A DNA stretch of 64,000 bases from Blakeslea trispora (Eukaryota > Mucoromycota > Mucoromycetes > Mucorales > Choanephoraceae): contig JAIWNE010000003.1 of the NCBI GenBank assembly GCA_025331445.1, positions 496,001-560,000 of the forward strand, given 5' to 3'. This document shows positions 25,268 to 42,369 of the stretch, piece after piece. Position numbers and translations under genes: made by a program. The notes below the pieces were generated by a model. That model made no database searches. It saw nothing but the letters and a program-made list of their open reading frames with translations, and was not told where the DNA came from. Each line of letters opens with the position of its first letter. Position 1 is the first letter of the stretch.

Positions 25268-27068
25268 CTATATGTTTAACAAAGGGTTATGAAAGTATTG
25301 ATCCAAGATAGTAATATCATCCAAGAATGATGCAGCTTGACTGTCTCTATATTGCTCGTCATTTGCTTCTTCTTTACAAACTAATTCGCACGCTTTGTCT
25401 GTAGTTGATTTGAGCTCATCAAACTGGTCGGTCTGGAATGATTTAATGGATGAACATTCTTGATTGGGTGCTTTTGAATCTGATGATTCCTCTTGGGTTT
25501 CAGTAGAACTGCCCAATTCATGTTCTGTTTCGTAAGGTTGGAAAAGTTCCTGCATCTTTTTTGCCCATCTGGTAACTGATTCTGAATTACTAGAGCTCTC
25601 CGAAATATATGTGGAATTAAGCAAATAAAAAAGACTTTTTGATCGATAGATGTCGTATATTTTTTGGCTAAAAGCAACAGTGAGCAAGGTGAGGACCGGA
25701 CTTTTGTTTTAAATTTACCTTATAGCATACTTCAATATGTATTGCACTATGAGCTTCAAAAACCATCGCTCGACAATACCATATTCAACACGGCTTACGA
25801 ACAAAGAAAATAATCGTTCGCTGGTGTCTATATTTCCTGGCGCTTCCTGATGATTTTCTGTAATCCTTGTTAGATACAGCGCAGTCTAACTTACTAAGCT
25901 TGATACTTGCCTAGCTGGTGACAGAAAGCTGAAGCATACTCTCTGAGTCCATAGGTAGCATCATATAGCGGGTTGTGCTCATACAGAGACAATATGAATC
26001 GGGATTTGTCAAAATATTTGTTGTTTTCGTTTATTTCAAGTAGATACCTAGTCAAGGCTCAACAATTAGTATAACAAAATATATCATCACTGTTTCGCTG
26101 TTGCTTACTTTAGCAAGTAAAAGTCAGGTCGGCTTTTATAAGCATCTAATGATGAAAGGACAACACTGTTTATTTTTGCCTCCTCATTTGTTGCTTTCAG
26201 AAACTATGGTGCAAGCCAAACAAACTGTAAACAATTATAGGTGTTTCGAGAGAGATTTTGCTTACATTGTACATAAAGCTGACTAGCTCTACATCAACAT
26301 TATAAACTTTGTATGCTTCCTCTAGGTTTTTTGTCGCTATCCTCAAACATCGCTCATATCGCATAACAGCTGGATCATATTCGTCTTGTATTTCATCTTC
26401 ATCAGGCAAGTTCTGCTTCGCTTCGAGCCAGTTTTGATATGAACAGACCGCCTTCTTTCGCAGAAGAATTGGATGGTGATATTGTGGTCGAACAAAAAGC
26501 CTACACCAATCAGTCATTTTTCCAAAAAAAAAAAAAAAGACTGAATAGATAAATTGCTTACAGATCAATCTCTTCAATAGCTTTTGACCAACTTTTGTCT
26601 ATCATAAGTTGATCAATATAAGCACTAAATGTGACAAGAGACTAATTCGTGTTAAAAAAAACCAGGGCTGTATTCTCGTCATATCTCTTTTCCTTACCAA
26701 GTAAGGAGGTGCGTTGATGTAAACAGCTCGCAAATAGTCTGTCAATTGATTAGGTGACGTTCTGCCTATAATTTGAATACCAATCTATTGTTTGGAGCAT
26801 GTCAGTATCATTTCTTCTAGTAGGCAAACAAAAGAAAATTATGTCTTCAAACCTTCCAGAAATTTTGTATGTTATATCGTGAGGTTCTGATCAGCTCGGT
26901 GAATAGTAGACGGGCATCTTCGTACTCTTCTTGATCGACCAACTGCTTCAGCTTTAAATGAGCTCGTAAGATCTCGGCACGACGCAAATGCTTTGAGCGT
27001 TGAACATATTGAGGTGGTAGTTCAGCTATATTAAGAACACCTCTTTGCTTTCTGTGCCGTGTCTTCAT
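25268..27068 (-). CDS. TPR-like protein, probable Pol I initiation factor (Rrn11/TAF1A type)
   Basis: Eight minus-strand exons (26853-27068, 26698-26784, 26562-26641, 26266-26500, 26109-26203, 25911-26047, 25719-25857, 25268-25667) give 462 residues. The N-terminal pattern LRRAEILRAHLKLKQLV then YEDARLLFTELIRTSR and IQNFWKIGIQII resembles the Rrn11/TAF1A family, the TPR-like subunit of yeast core factor and human SL1 that recruits Pol I to the rDNA promoter. Human TAF1A (450) and yeast Rrn11 (507) have similar lengths. The rest is helical, and the C-terminal 110 residues are acidic and serine-rich. Intron 6 needs a GC donor (AG|GCAAGT); the nearby GT alternative gives a stop. Another helical-repeat protein remains possible. 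Confidence 0.6.
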
Positions 27069-27209
27069 AATAAATAAGTCTTTTTTAGTTTTTTGCAGAA
27101 GAAAAAGATTTTCATTGTAAAAAAAAAAGTTTCATTTTTGGTCATTTTTGTCATTTATTGTTTATTAGGTAGAGTACGTACAAAGACTAATTAGTAAAGA
27201 TATCTAAAA

Positions 27210-29278
27210 TCACTCTAGTAAAATAAAGCAGTTAGAATAAATGAGAAAGTCTATAGCAGTGGCTATAAAACATACATAGTTTGTAGGGTTTTGGTCCATT
27301 CGTAAATTTTCTCGATATAAGAGGAACCCTACTAGGGCTGATAACAATGCAGACAGTAGCGCGGTTATCATATTGAAGATGACAGCAAAAGCTGTTATTT
27401 TTTTTTTGTAAGAGTATGTGAGCTTCTATGTAGTTTATTTCTCTTCCTATCTTACCATATCGAGGCGCATCCTTTGTATTGAATAAATAAGCTGCAATGA
27501 TGTGTCCTATGTTACCTACTGTAAGTACAAATGCAACAGCAATTGCTCTGACTGTCAAGTCTGAATAGTTAACAGCAGACCATCCTATAGCTGCTGCCGC
27601 TTGAAGACCTGCTCCTGCGGGTATGATAAACAGTGCTCCATATAACGCTATGTCATTTCAAATAATGAAAGAAAGTAGTCCAATGAGCATCTAAGTTTAG
27701 ACATATACTTTGTACTTCTCTCTACCCCACTTGTCATTGAACAGCAGCAGACAAAGGTAACCAATAGCCATAGTGACTGACCCTGTTGATAAAAGCAATG
27801 ATCTCTTGCTGTATTTTCCTGATAGATATCCACCAACCAGCACTGTAAGAGTAGCAACCGCACATGGTGGAGCCGTCAAAAGCTGAGAATTTAAATGAGA
27901 GAAGCCAAAGCCTGTATGTTGCCAACGAAAGTTAATATACGTCAAAGCAATGTCGCATGAATGTAACTAACATTCACACTATTTATGAGTGCCGTAACAC
28001 ATTGATTACCATCTATCAAAATGGGTGCAAACACAGTGATACTTGTGACATTAATCGAATTTAACAAACAGACAAAAGAAAATGCCCACGTCTTCCAGTC
28101 TCTAAAAACTTTTTCAAATGCCAAGATGCTGGCTTTACTGTCGCTTCCTGTGTCTTCTTGCTGATCAACTGACATGCGCTTGAGCTGCAATTGCTTCTGC
28201 TCAGTTGATAGCCAGCAAACATCTTGAAGATCATCAAACAAGAATAGATAGGAAACAAAAGATAGTAGAATAGTAGGAACACCTTCGAAAATATACAAAT
28301 ATTGCCAATCATTCAATCCATTTTTTCCATCGAAATAGGACATGGCATATGTCAGAGGACCTGATACTAAGCCAGACAGGGTTGCCATTGCAATCAAAAG
28401 TCCCACTCGAAAACTATACTCTTCAGGTTTGTAGATTTTGGATAATAAATACATAATACCTGGAATATATCCACTTTCAGCTGCTCTACCAATAAAAGAA
28501 ATGTCATTGATTGGACAAGATAAGTCTAGAAATGAATGTTACCCTAACACTAATCTGGCCACAATCAGCCCTCTAAAGTCTTGAACAAAAGCTGTCAAAA
28601 GTGTTGCTATTCCCCAAACTAGCATAATAAAAGATAGCCATTTTGCTGCATTCGTCTTTTTTAGGATGTAATTTGAAGGTACTTCAAAAATTATCTATAT
28701 GTGAATACTAACATTTAATAAAGCTTGTTTTATTTTTCTTCATCTTTTGTCTTAGATGGCTGCTTTTCTCTTACATAAGTAATGAAGAAGGCTGAGATAG
28801 CTGTACTTAGTTCTGCACTTGACATCTATTCTCGTGTTGTTTATGGTTTTAGTTTGGCTACCATCATTCAATCAATATTGCAGTTATACCTTGAGATCCT
28901 CTTGAAGGCCTGCTAAGCTATTTTGATTTTTGAAATTGTATTAGTTACCCAAATTGTTGTGAAAGTTAGACTGGCATACGTTGCATTTCCAATATTGGCT
29001 CTATCAAGAAAATCTGCAAAATAGAACAGGCAAAATAAAGGCATAATTCTCAAGTCAAGCGCTTTGACAAGTCTTTTTTCATCTTGCTTGCTTAGCGTAC
29101 ATGTTTGATCACTCTTGCTACTGCCTTCAAGTGTAATGGATGAACAGTTAGAAAAAGGTTGAATCTTGCTGCTTTGATTCATTTGAAAACTTTCTGTGTC
29201 TTTTGCTTCCTTGTCTAGACTATTTTCCTCGACCAAAGTAGACATGCTAGTTAGCTCTGACTCGTTCATTGCCAGCAT
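27210..29278 (-). CDS. MFS anion:cation symporter, DAL5/TNA1 family
   Basis: Plasma-membrane organic-anion permease of the allantoate/nicotinate type. Eight minus-strand exons (28972-29278, 28890-28912, 28775-28825, 28543-28694, 28010-28485, 27726-27911, 27456-27647, 27210-27391) give 522 residues. Family landmarks appear once spliced: LDRANIGNAT joined to TGLQEDLK, IIFEVPSNYILKK, LVLGAAESGYIPG, FRVGLL, SQLLTAPP, and GNIGHIIAAYLF before DAPRY. The N-terminal 80 residues are a Ser/Glu-rich cytosolic tail. Exon 2 has only 23 nt, and the first intron has an unusual GTCTAA donor. TATAAATA lies 73 bp upstream. It stands tail-to-head with the Pol I factor gene, 141 bp apart. Confidence 0.88.
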
Positions 29279-29350
29279 ATTTGACTTGCGTTGACAAAAA
29301 GAAAGAAAGAAAGGGTGTTTTTTAGAAAAGAATCAACATTCAGCACATCG

Positions 29351-29358
29351 TATTTATA
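29351..29358 (-). promoter_or_regulatory. TATA box of the DAL5-type permease
   Basis: TATAAATA on the minus strand, 73 bp upstream of the permease start. The same octamer stands about 45-50 bp upstream of the UGT and GH47 starts, which supports its use as a core promoter. Confidence 0.5.
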
Positions 29359-31707
29359 GGCTTGAAACGAAAATGATGGCAAACTATCTGCTCCCTATCA
29401 AATGCAACAAAATTTACACAAAAAAAAAAGTAGCTCCTACTATAGACAGTAGGGTCAATATGGTTTGACTAAACTCCTTTACTCCAGCTATTGGAATACA
29501 ATGCTTATGCTTTTGTTTAGCTATGATGTTCAGATTAACCAATGCACTGCATATTTGTTTACATGTAATACAAATATCAGGAAGCCAATATCAGGAAGGG
29601 CATGAAGAATCAATGATTCTATTAGAGTCCACATATTTGTATGAGCTCTGCTTGATTTAAGCATCTTCCGAATTAACTTTAGTGGAAGATACTTCAAGAA
29701 AGTACACCTTTTATCAAAATTGGAGAAGATGTTCAACTGTAAAGAGCTCTAGTGATTTACCAAAGTATTGTTGTTATTAGTATTTTTTAAAAAAAAAAAA
29801 CTGGAGTTTAAGCGGCTTGCAGATTGTAACAATGGCCTACATTAAAGAGAGAATTGTTTTCCCTTTTTTTTTTTTGCAAGTGTTTTCTGTATCCAGATAC
29901 TTGATTGCCGATGCAACTCTAAAAACATTAAATGACTATTAAAAGTTGTATTTTTTGTTTATAGAGACCATCCCTCCACAAACAATAAATGATCGTCTTG
30001 CATCCATTCTCTCTTAAGTCTGTAAAAGTATTTCATTCTAATTACAAAGTAGCAACTTCTTTTTTCAATTCTCCTAACTCAAGTTAATCAATTTACCTTT
30101 TACGTAATATTGCTTTTTATAGGGGCTTTAAGTTCCAAAATAGTTGCGCTTATATGGGTTCGTTTATAACTCCTGAAGCACGAGTTTTCTCTCTTTTTTT
30201 TTTTCTTACTAAACTTTGGAGCTTAGTATAGTTAACCACTAGTTTCAAAAACATGAAGTGTATAACCGTCCTGCTCAATCGTTCACATGCTATTCTTTCG
30301 TTTATTTTCAGTTCGCAGAATTAAAATAGACTTTGTGAGGAAACAGCATTTCTTGATGAAAGAGATGCATTTTAGCATTTATTAGTTTTGTTACCTGTAA
30401 CCGTTACAGCAATAAAGTTTAGAGAACAAATACATTAGTTGCATATAGTTCACTGATTTCCTCATTAATGTTATGCAATATGCAAATTCAAAAGACATAT
30501 CAAAGAAGCGGCTACTCGTTAGTTACAAACGATCTTGTAGGCCCAATGAGTTGTTATTTGTCAACAGACGGAAATGATTGAAGCATTTAATGTTTTGAAA
30601 CAGAGATGTTTACTAGATTGTATTATCAAAGCACCCTTGGCATAAACAAGCAACAGGAGTAGATGTTTGGACATGTCCAAGACAATCAATGAAGAAGCAC
30701 TACTTTCAGCAAAATAAAATCTCTGCTATAGCTCATGAAAAGTCTAATATTTCTTGCTTCTCAGCAAGGCATCTGAATCCATTCAATATTATTAAGCCAT
30801 GTTCAGCCTCACTCAGAAGATCAATCAATAGGATCATTGTTTACTAGCACTAATATATATTTGTCTTATTTTTTCTTCTTTTGGTTTAAAATGAATCTGC
30901 TCCATTACTTTAGCTAAAAAACTACATGCATGCTTGCAAGTATATTTCAGGTGAAAGAGTTAGTAACATTTGTGTTCGCCTACTGCTTTCTACGCATTAT
31001 TGTGATTTAGTATAGAAAGCCATGCATCGATAGGTCTGTGACGGCTTTGAAACTTCAAACTCCTTGAGAGCTTATCTCAAATGATTAACAGACACAAGTG
31101 AGCAACTTTACTAGCTATAAACGATAATAGTTGACACCAACACAACATGTTTTTATAAATATTAGCTTGCTAGATGGAGTGTCCTGAGAAAGCTAATGAT
31201 ACAAATAACTGTTAGTGTTTTTGTTATTTTTCTTTTTGTCTTTACAGTAGCAGTAATAACTTTCATAAATTTTATAAGCCACAAACGCACGATAATTTTA
31301 TACAGGCCACAGTGACGGCTATCATTCAGAAGATGCTGAAAAATTTTTTCTTTTCAAAAAAACTTAAAAAGAGGAGGGGGGGAGGTTGGTTTTCACTTTT
31401 TTCTTTTCATTCTTTAGTTAAACAAAAAGGCAAGTATCAAGTTTTTATTTTAAAGTCGAGAAGAGGAGATCTTTTTCTTGCAGAGAAGAGAACCTCGTAT
31501 GATATCCTGAATAGGGCCGTGTCGATTCAAACGATAATGGAATTCCTCGTATCTGAGCATTTCTTTGTTCTTTCTCTTCTTGACTATTTTCATTTTAATG
31601 ATTCAAAATGTCTAACCTTTCATTTTTTTTTATTCAACAGATTATGAACTCTTATCTACTTGGTCGTTTAGTCTGTTGTGTATCTTTGGCAAGGTTTTAT
31701 TATTAAA

Positions 31708-32203
31708 ATGGTAAGTTCTTTATATCCATCCATATGGATGCAAAGAGAAGATGACGAATTGCATCCACGCTTCTGAAAAAAATGAGAGATTGGATAAATA
31801 TACATGCACCACCATCTGATTCTTTTTGCATTACATATAAGAAATCAAAAAAAGATGTTCTCAGTTTACTAAATCTACTTTTAATAGAAACTCTAAAACC
31901 TTGTTGATACATGCAGGTGTTCGAGCTTGTGGTCCGCGTTCTAATCTTGGGGCTCTTGTTGTCTTGCTTTAGGTAATTATCATTTTTATTTTGAATGATA
32001 TGGTTATACGGAAATGATGAAACCAAAGTTCAATTCGTCAGTTCTGCTTCTGAATCATTGTGACGACAATAACTTAATCGCTTCCTGACGTATAACCATA
32101 TGCATTAGTTTTTGCTTAGTCTATACACGCGATACTTACTTTTCTCTTTAGTTTGACTAGAATATCTTTTTACTTTACAAACGAAGTGAATTTTGAAGGA
32201 TGA
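31708..32203 (+). CDS. Candidate spliced microprotein, 36 residues
   Basis: Speculative. An ATG (31708-31710) is followed at once by a strong donor GTAAGT. A 206-nt intron ends in ATGCAG; exon 2 is 31917-31972, a 179-nt intron ends in CTCTTTAG, and exon 3 is 32152-32203 with stop TGA. The spliced frame codes for 36 residues whose first 20 are strongly hydrophobic (MVFELVVRVLILGLLLSCF), like a membrane anchor or signal peptide. The start-codon-only first exon and an ATCCATCC word in intron 1 (31724-31731) mimic the ribosomal protein genes here. No family recognised; it could equally be a non-coding transcript or chance. Confidence 0.25.
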
Positions 32204-33239
32204 TAACAAGTTCAATCCATTCTATGATGCGAGGCCCACATCTCTTAACACCGGCTTTAGGAAGGACGCGTTATCTTGAGTTTTTCAAGATTTTGAAGAT
32301 CTCCTTTAGTCACCGTTGGAGGTGGGGACATTTCTTTTGACCTAATTGAAGCTCTTTGCTTGCAACATCGAGTGGAAGTCTGTGACGAAGTCTTGTCTTT
32401 TCGTGGTTTCTAGGATTTAAATTGACTTGCTGACTAGATTCACTTCATTTATCAATTGATCTTTTGTGATAAAATAAATGAAACTGAAAACTAATTAATC
32501 TAATGTCTGTTCATGAGTTATAATAATTTAAGAATCTGTGAATGCTTATCCATGTAGTCATTTATGCCTTTTTATAGTAACAAATTTTGTATGCTTCTGT
32601 CAATTTTTAGTAGTCTCACTATGGCTGTTTTTGTTCCTTTAATAAATGGTTTAATAAAGAAAAGTGATAAGTCTGCGGGTTTCTTTTTTGTTTGATATAG
32701 TCTTGCTAAACAGCACGACTTAATATAGGTCTAAAGATTGGCCTTCTTTTCTTGAGCAACTACTCTTTTAGTAAAGTTGGGTTTACAGGTCGTAGATAAA
32801 AAGTGGTCCATGAAGGGGATAAGAAATTGTCTTTGTTGGCGAAAGTGACGATTGTTAGTGGCTCTTTTGATATATTTTTCACTCCAACAACCTTCGCTTT
32901 TTTTTTTAGAAGCATCAAAATCAAATGAAGTGTATAGTGTTGATAATGGCAATGAATTGCCTTCTTTCTTTTTTTTCTCTATTTGATACATTCATATTTA
33001 GTTTGTTATCGAACTTTTTATTCCTAAGCTGTATAGATATATGCTTCTTTTTGCACTAAGTTGTCTAGTGCAAAATATGCGGAAATGCTTTGCAATAGAC
33101 AAATCACAAACTTATGGTCTATATCTTTGTATTTATGACAATCAGACACCTGAAAATATAGCTCTTTTTTTTTCGGTAACTCGTTTAAATTTATATTAGA
33201 AATAAGGGGTTTAAAAGTACATTTTTTTTTGATAATAGA

Positions 33240-35506
33240 TCAAGATGAATTATGCGTAATGGTAGGAATATCATCGATTGTAATGGGTGGAGTCACAACA
33301 CACCTAAAGAGAGAGAGTTAGGTATTTTTCTTTTTTTTTCCACATTATATCCCACAGAAGTAAAACTTACATCCAAATACGAGTCTTGTAAATCTTGAAT
33401 AGTTCTCTAACAAGCTCTCTAAAATCTATACGGTTTTCGGCTTCGAAATAGAACGTCAATTTACGACGGTCCCATTGATATTCAGCATCTACAACTTCCA
33501 TAGGGAGTTTACGTTGTTTCGTCTTTTGCTGGCATACAACCAATGCCTTATGTTCATCTTGACCTTTGACTAACAGCAAGTTGATTTCATCAGGTGCAGC
33601 TAATCTGAAGATACGCTTGATATGAATCTCTCTAGGTGCTTTAGCAGGTGTTGCTGTATCTTCTTCTTTATCCTTTTCATTTTCCAACTGTTGCAACTGA
33701 GCTTGCTTTCTTTGCTCGAGTACAATCACTTGCTCTAATGCTAAGGTGTTTGCAGCCACCTTACCTAGATCCTTACCACGATCACCTTCAACAATGACCA
33801 AATCACCTACTTGAGGATGAAACTGGTTGGAATCCAATACATAGAAGAAATCAGTTCTACCACCCTTAAATTCAACCATGTACAAGGGAAGCTTGGGATC
33901 CAAGCGAGAAATAGGAACACCTTTGCCAAGGTCTTGAAAACCTCTAGGATCTGTGTCGAAATAATCGTCAGCCACTTGTGAAGGTATTTGTTGTGATTGC
34001 TGCTTTTGCGCTGTCTGTGGTGGTGGTTGAGATTGTGGTTGTGATGTTTGAGAAGCTGGTTGGGGTTGAGACAATGGTTGCGATTGTTGTTGTGGAGAGA
34101 AACGAGGAGGGGGAGGTTGCTGTTGATAAAGAGGAAAGATAGGAGGACCATTAGGATAGACAGAGGGAGGAGGAGGATACTGAGGCTGTTGCTGCTGTTG
34201 TAAATGCTGTGCGTACAAATCGTTTCTGTATTGTGGCTGCTGAGCAGAAGGTTGCTGTGTAGGCTGTTGGAAAGCGTTCGAACCTTGAAGATCTGATCTG
34301 AGATGAGTGTTCTCTAGCTGGTCGGCTAACTGCTGAATATTGGTGGGTGTCTGAGTGTTCAAGGTCAAAGATTGTCTTCTCATCAGATTGTAGTTAGCAT
34401 TAGGGGTCTCAGGAAACGAATAATCCTGAAATTGAGGTTGTTGAGACATACGACGCTGTATAAGATCCAATCGTTCCTTATCACCCAAAGACATCTGAGA
34501 GGATGATGGTTGATCTGTATTGAAAAAGCGGGAAGAAGAACGACGACGTTGATTGATTAAGAGATCATCATGTTGCTCGGAACCACGTCGAACATGTCCA
34601 CTGTTCATCAAGCGAGAATGTTGAGTCTGTGACAAGAGACCAAATGCAGCACCTGAAGACTTGGATCGAGATCGAATGTGTGCCAAGTCGAGATCATCAA
34701 AATAACTGTCTTCTTCTTCCTCCATAGGAGCTAAAGAAGATCTAAAAGGTGACTGATAATGTGAAGGTTGAGGTGGTTGGTCTTCGTAGTCATCATAGCC
34801 AAAGAAGGTAGGATCTTGGCCCATAGAGAAAGAGAGACTTCGATGTTGACGATAGATGGGTTCGAGAGAAACACCTGGTAGCATAGGAACAGAAAGGACA
34901 TCATAATTCGTATTATGCAAGAGTGAGTTGCCTTGGTTGTCCACTACATCTGGAGGAGGTATTGGCTGGGTGTTGGGCAGATTAACTGGTTTACCATCTT
35001 CGTCAAAGATAGAGGGACCTTCCCACTGAAACCCACCAAAAGACCCCCAATTGTTGCCACCATTGTTGTTATTGTTGTTGTTGCCATTGAGTTCCGACAC
35101 AACAGATGATCTTCTGATTGGCTCTATATGTTCATTGATTGGGCTTTCATGAGGACTGATTTTCTTTGAAGTGTTTTCTAAACCGTGAGACATAGCGATT
35201 GTGCTCCCTCGCCTTGAAGGACTTCCAACAGCTTTCCAAGCATTATCTTCACCAGGATTATTGCTGATGGGTACACTCATAAAGCTGCTACCTTCATCTT
35301 CGTTTTGCTGTTTTTTTTAAAAAAAAAATAAAGAAATTAAAAAGATTAGAATATAAAACCTCGTTTTTCACTACTTTTCTTGTCATTTACTGTGGTTCTA
35401 GTATTTTTGTTATTCTAACAATCAAATTAAAAGAGAAACACGTATGTCAGTCTTTCATTTTAAATAAATCATTCTATGATATTTAGCCTACCTTTTGCTG
35501 TGCCAT
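33240..35506 (-). CDS. PSP1: PSP1 C-terminal domain protein
   Basis: A 671-residue protein with a long disordered region and a C-terminal PSP1 domain. Yeast Psp1 was found as a suppressor of DNA polymerase alpha mutants; the biochemical role of the domain is not settled. Minus-strand exons are 35492-35506, 33371-35307 and 33240-33303. The first exon holds only MAQQK, after which a 184-nt intron joins in frame to QNEDEGSSF. Residues about 80-460 are rich in Gln, Pro, Asn and Ser, including Q and P runs. The PSP1 domain (about 475-650) has YMVEFKGGRTDFFY, VGDLVIVEGDRGKDLGKV, LPMEVVDAEYQWDRRKLTFY and DFRELVRELFKIYKTRIWM. The last intron changes an apparent TAA end into a 20-residue tail. Divergent from the sirtuin gene. 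Confidence 0.9.
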
Positions 35507-36232
35507 AGTGTATATTTGAGTTTCTAGTTTAGTTTTTTGTTTTTCGGTTTTTTTTTATAAAGCTTTGCTTCTATGTAAGCGAGGAAATGCAGAAAGGAAT
35601 ATGCAGCTATAGAAGAGACTTGAATAAGCTTTTGTTACTCTGCTTGACGTTTGAAGATGACTAAACTTTTTACCTTTTTTTGTTTCTTTTTTTTATCAGC
35701 AAAAAAAAAGAAGTTCTATGTTCTAGTAGTTTATCTAATAAACCAAAGCTCTATAGAAAAAAGGGGGGTGGGGGTGAGGGTGGAAAGCGAGATGAGGTTT
35801 GCAAGAAACAAAAGCAAACAGCTGTATAGAGTAAGGTATGCTGTATTCGTAGAGTTTGGCTGTTGGTTCCAGAAAGAAAGAAAGAAAAAGAGAAAGTGTG
35901 TGTGTGTGTGTGTGTTGTTTAACAAAGAATATATATTGGTAGTCACTGTTTAACCTTAACTTGTTTCAAATTAGTAGGGAACTTTGCTAGGTCGGAAAAA
36001 AAAGGCTAGTGAAAGAAAAGAGTGAGTGAGAGCGAGAGAAAGAAAAAAAAAAAAGAAAGAGGAAAAAAAAAGCACAGGTAAAAGTGAAAGACTTACACAT
36101 GGATTCTAAGTACACGCAAATGCACAAAATGTCTTGCTGAGTTAAAACGGAGCCAAACTGTGTCAATGACGACTGCACAGCATAACTTTTTTTTTTTTTT
36201 TACTTCTCTCTCTCTCTTCTTTTTCTGTGAAT
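35507..36232. other. Divergent promoter region of PSP1 and sirtuin genes
   Basis: A 726-bp spacer with a GT microsatellite (about 35896-35914), GA-rich tracts (about 36015-36060) and T/CT runs just before the sirtuin start. No supportable ORF. Confidence 0.55.
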
Positions 36233-37405
36233 ATGGTTAATTTGACTCGCGTGCTGTCAAAACAAGTATCAGCAAAGATATGGAACACAACCATCAAGAT
36301 ACCAGAATTAAAGACAACCTTGCCTGCTTTTGCTTCTTCTTTTGACCAAGAGCAAGTGTCCGATTTATTATCTGATATGTTTCAGCAATATCAAGGCGAT
36401 GTTCTTGTCATTACAGGAGCTGGTAATGCCTAATAACAAATCAATTAGATTAGACAATTGAATAACACAGCTCATAGGCATATCAACAGATTCAGGTATA
36501 CCTGATTATAGAGGAGATCAGGTAAGATAGTAGGAACATCAATTCAAAACTTGGGCGTATTTAACTGTTTGTTTTATTTATATAAAAGGGAACGTAAGTC
36601 ATTTCATACAGTTTTTCAAAAAGAACACGATCAATTCAAAAAGTAGATGGATAGATATGTTCGAAACCCAAAGCATCGACCTATTTTATACCATGAATTA
36701 GCTAGCTCTCATAGGTATCGTCAACGTTATTGGTCTCGTAGTTACCTCGGTTGGTCCAGGATGGCAGAGGCAGAACCTAACGATAGTCATTATGCTGTAG
36801 CATCTCTTATGACAGCAGATCAACCTTACATCAAGTCATTGATCACACAAAACGTAGATCATCTACATTCAAAAGCAGGTGCTCCTGACGATCGATTGCT
36901 CGAGCTACATGGTACATTGCATCGAGTTGAGTGTATGGATTGTGGTAAAAATGATATCGACCGAAGTGGCTATCAACATCGAATTCATGCAAGAAATCCC
37001 GAATGGAAGGCATGGATTGGTCAAAGCAAAATCAACCCGGATGGTGATGTTGAATTGCCTCAGGGTGTTTCGTACGATGATTTTGATATTCCTCCCTGTC
37101 CTTCCTGTGGTAGCCAAAAGACAAAGCCTAAAGTTGTCTTTTTTGGAGAAAACATTAAGCCAGAAGTTACACGTCAAGCAGAGAAATTTGTTCAAGAATC
37201 TTCGGCTGTTGTCATTATTGGTTCATCTTTGGCAACTTATTCATCTTACCGATTAGTAAGGCAGGCACAGCAATTAGGAAAACCAATTGGCATAATTACA
37301 AAAGGACCTACAAGAGCAGACAGTATTATGAATTGGAAGGGCGAAGTGGGGTGTACACCTGTTTTGGTTCGAACTCATCATAACTTGATTGGACCAATGC
37401 ATTAG
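36233..37405 (+). CDS. SIRT4: SIRT4-type sirtuin (NAD-dependent deacylase / ADP-ribosyltransferase)
   Basis: Class II sirtuin, 329 residues. Human SIRT4 is mitochondrial, and the Arg/Lys-containing N-terminus here (MVNLTRVLSKQVSAKIW) could be a targeting peptide. Exons are 36233-36422, 36478-36521, a 5-nt microexon 36589-36593, and 36655-37405. Motifs in order: ITGAGISTDSGIPDYRGDQ (NAD loop), LITQNVDHLHSKAG, catalytic H165 in ELHGTLHR, zinc cysteines CMDCG and CPSCG, VVFFGENI, IIGSSLATYSSYR and ITKGPTRAD. NPDGDVEL between the zinc pairs matches the SIRT4 subgroup. The microexon GGAAC supplies Gly and part of Thr in DQGTYVRNP; skipping it breaks the frame. Confidence 0.92.

Positions 37406-42369
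<4,964 letters not shown>

Larger units (their letters stand above)
29279..33239. other. Intergenic, 4 kb, gene-poor
   Basis: AT-rich DNA. Apart from a candidate spliced microgene at 31708-32203 and a somewhat more GC-rich stretch at about 32215-32440, I see no gene. Short ORFs at 31312-31647 and 32731-32991 are lysine/phenylalanine-rich and unconvincing. Confidence 0.45.

Noticed and set aside
33367..33370. Stop codon directly after RIWM in the PSP1 protein
   Set aside because: The TAA is part of the donor GTAAGT; a further 64-nt exon follows.
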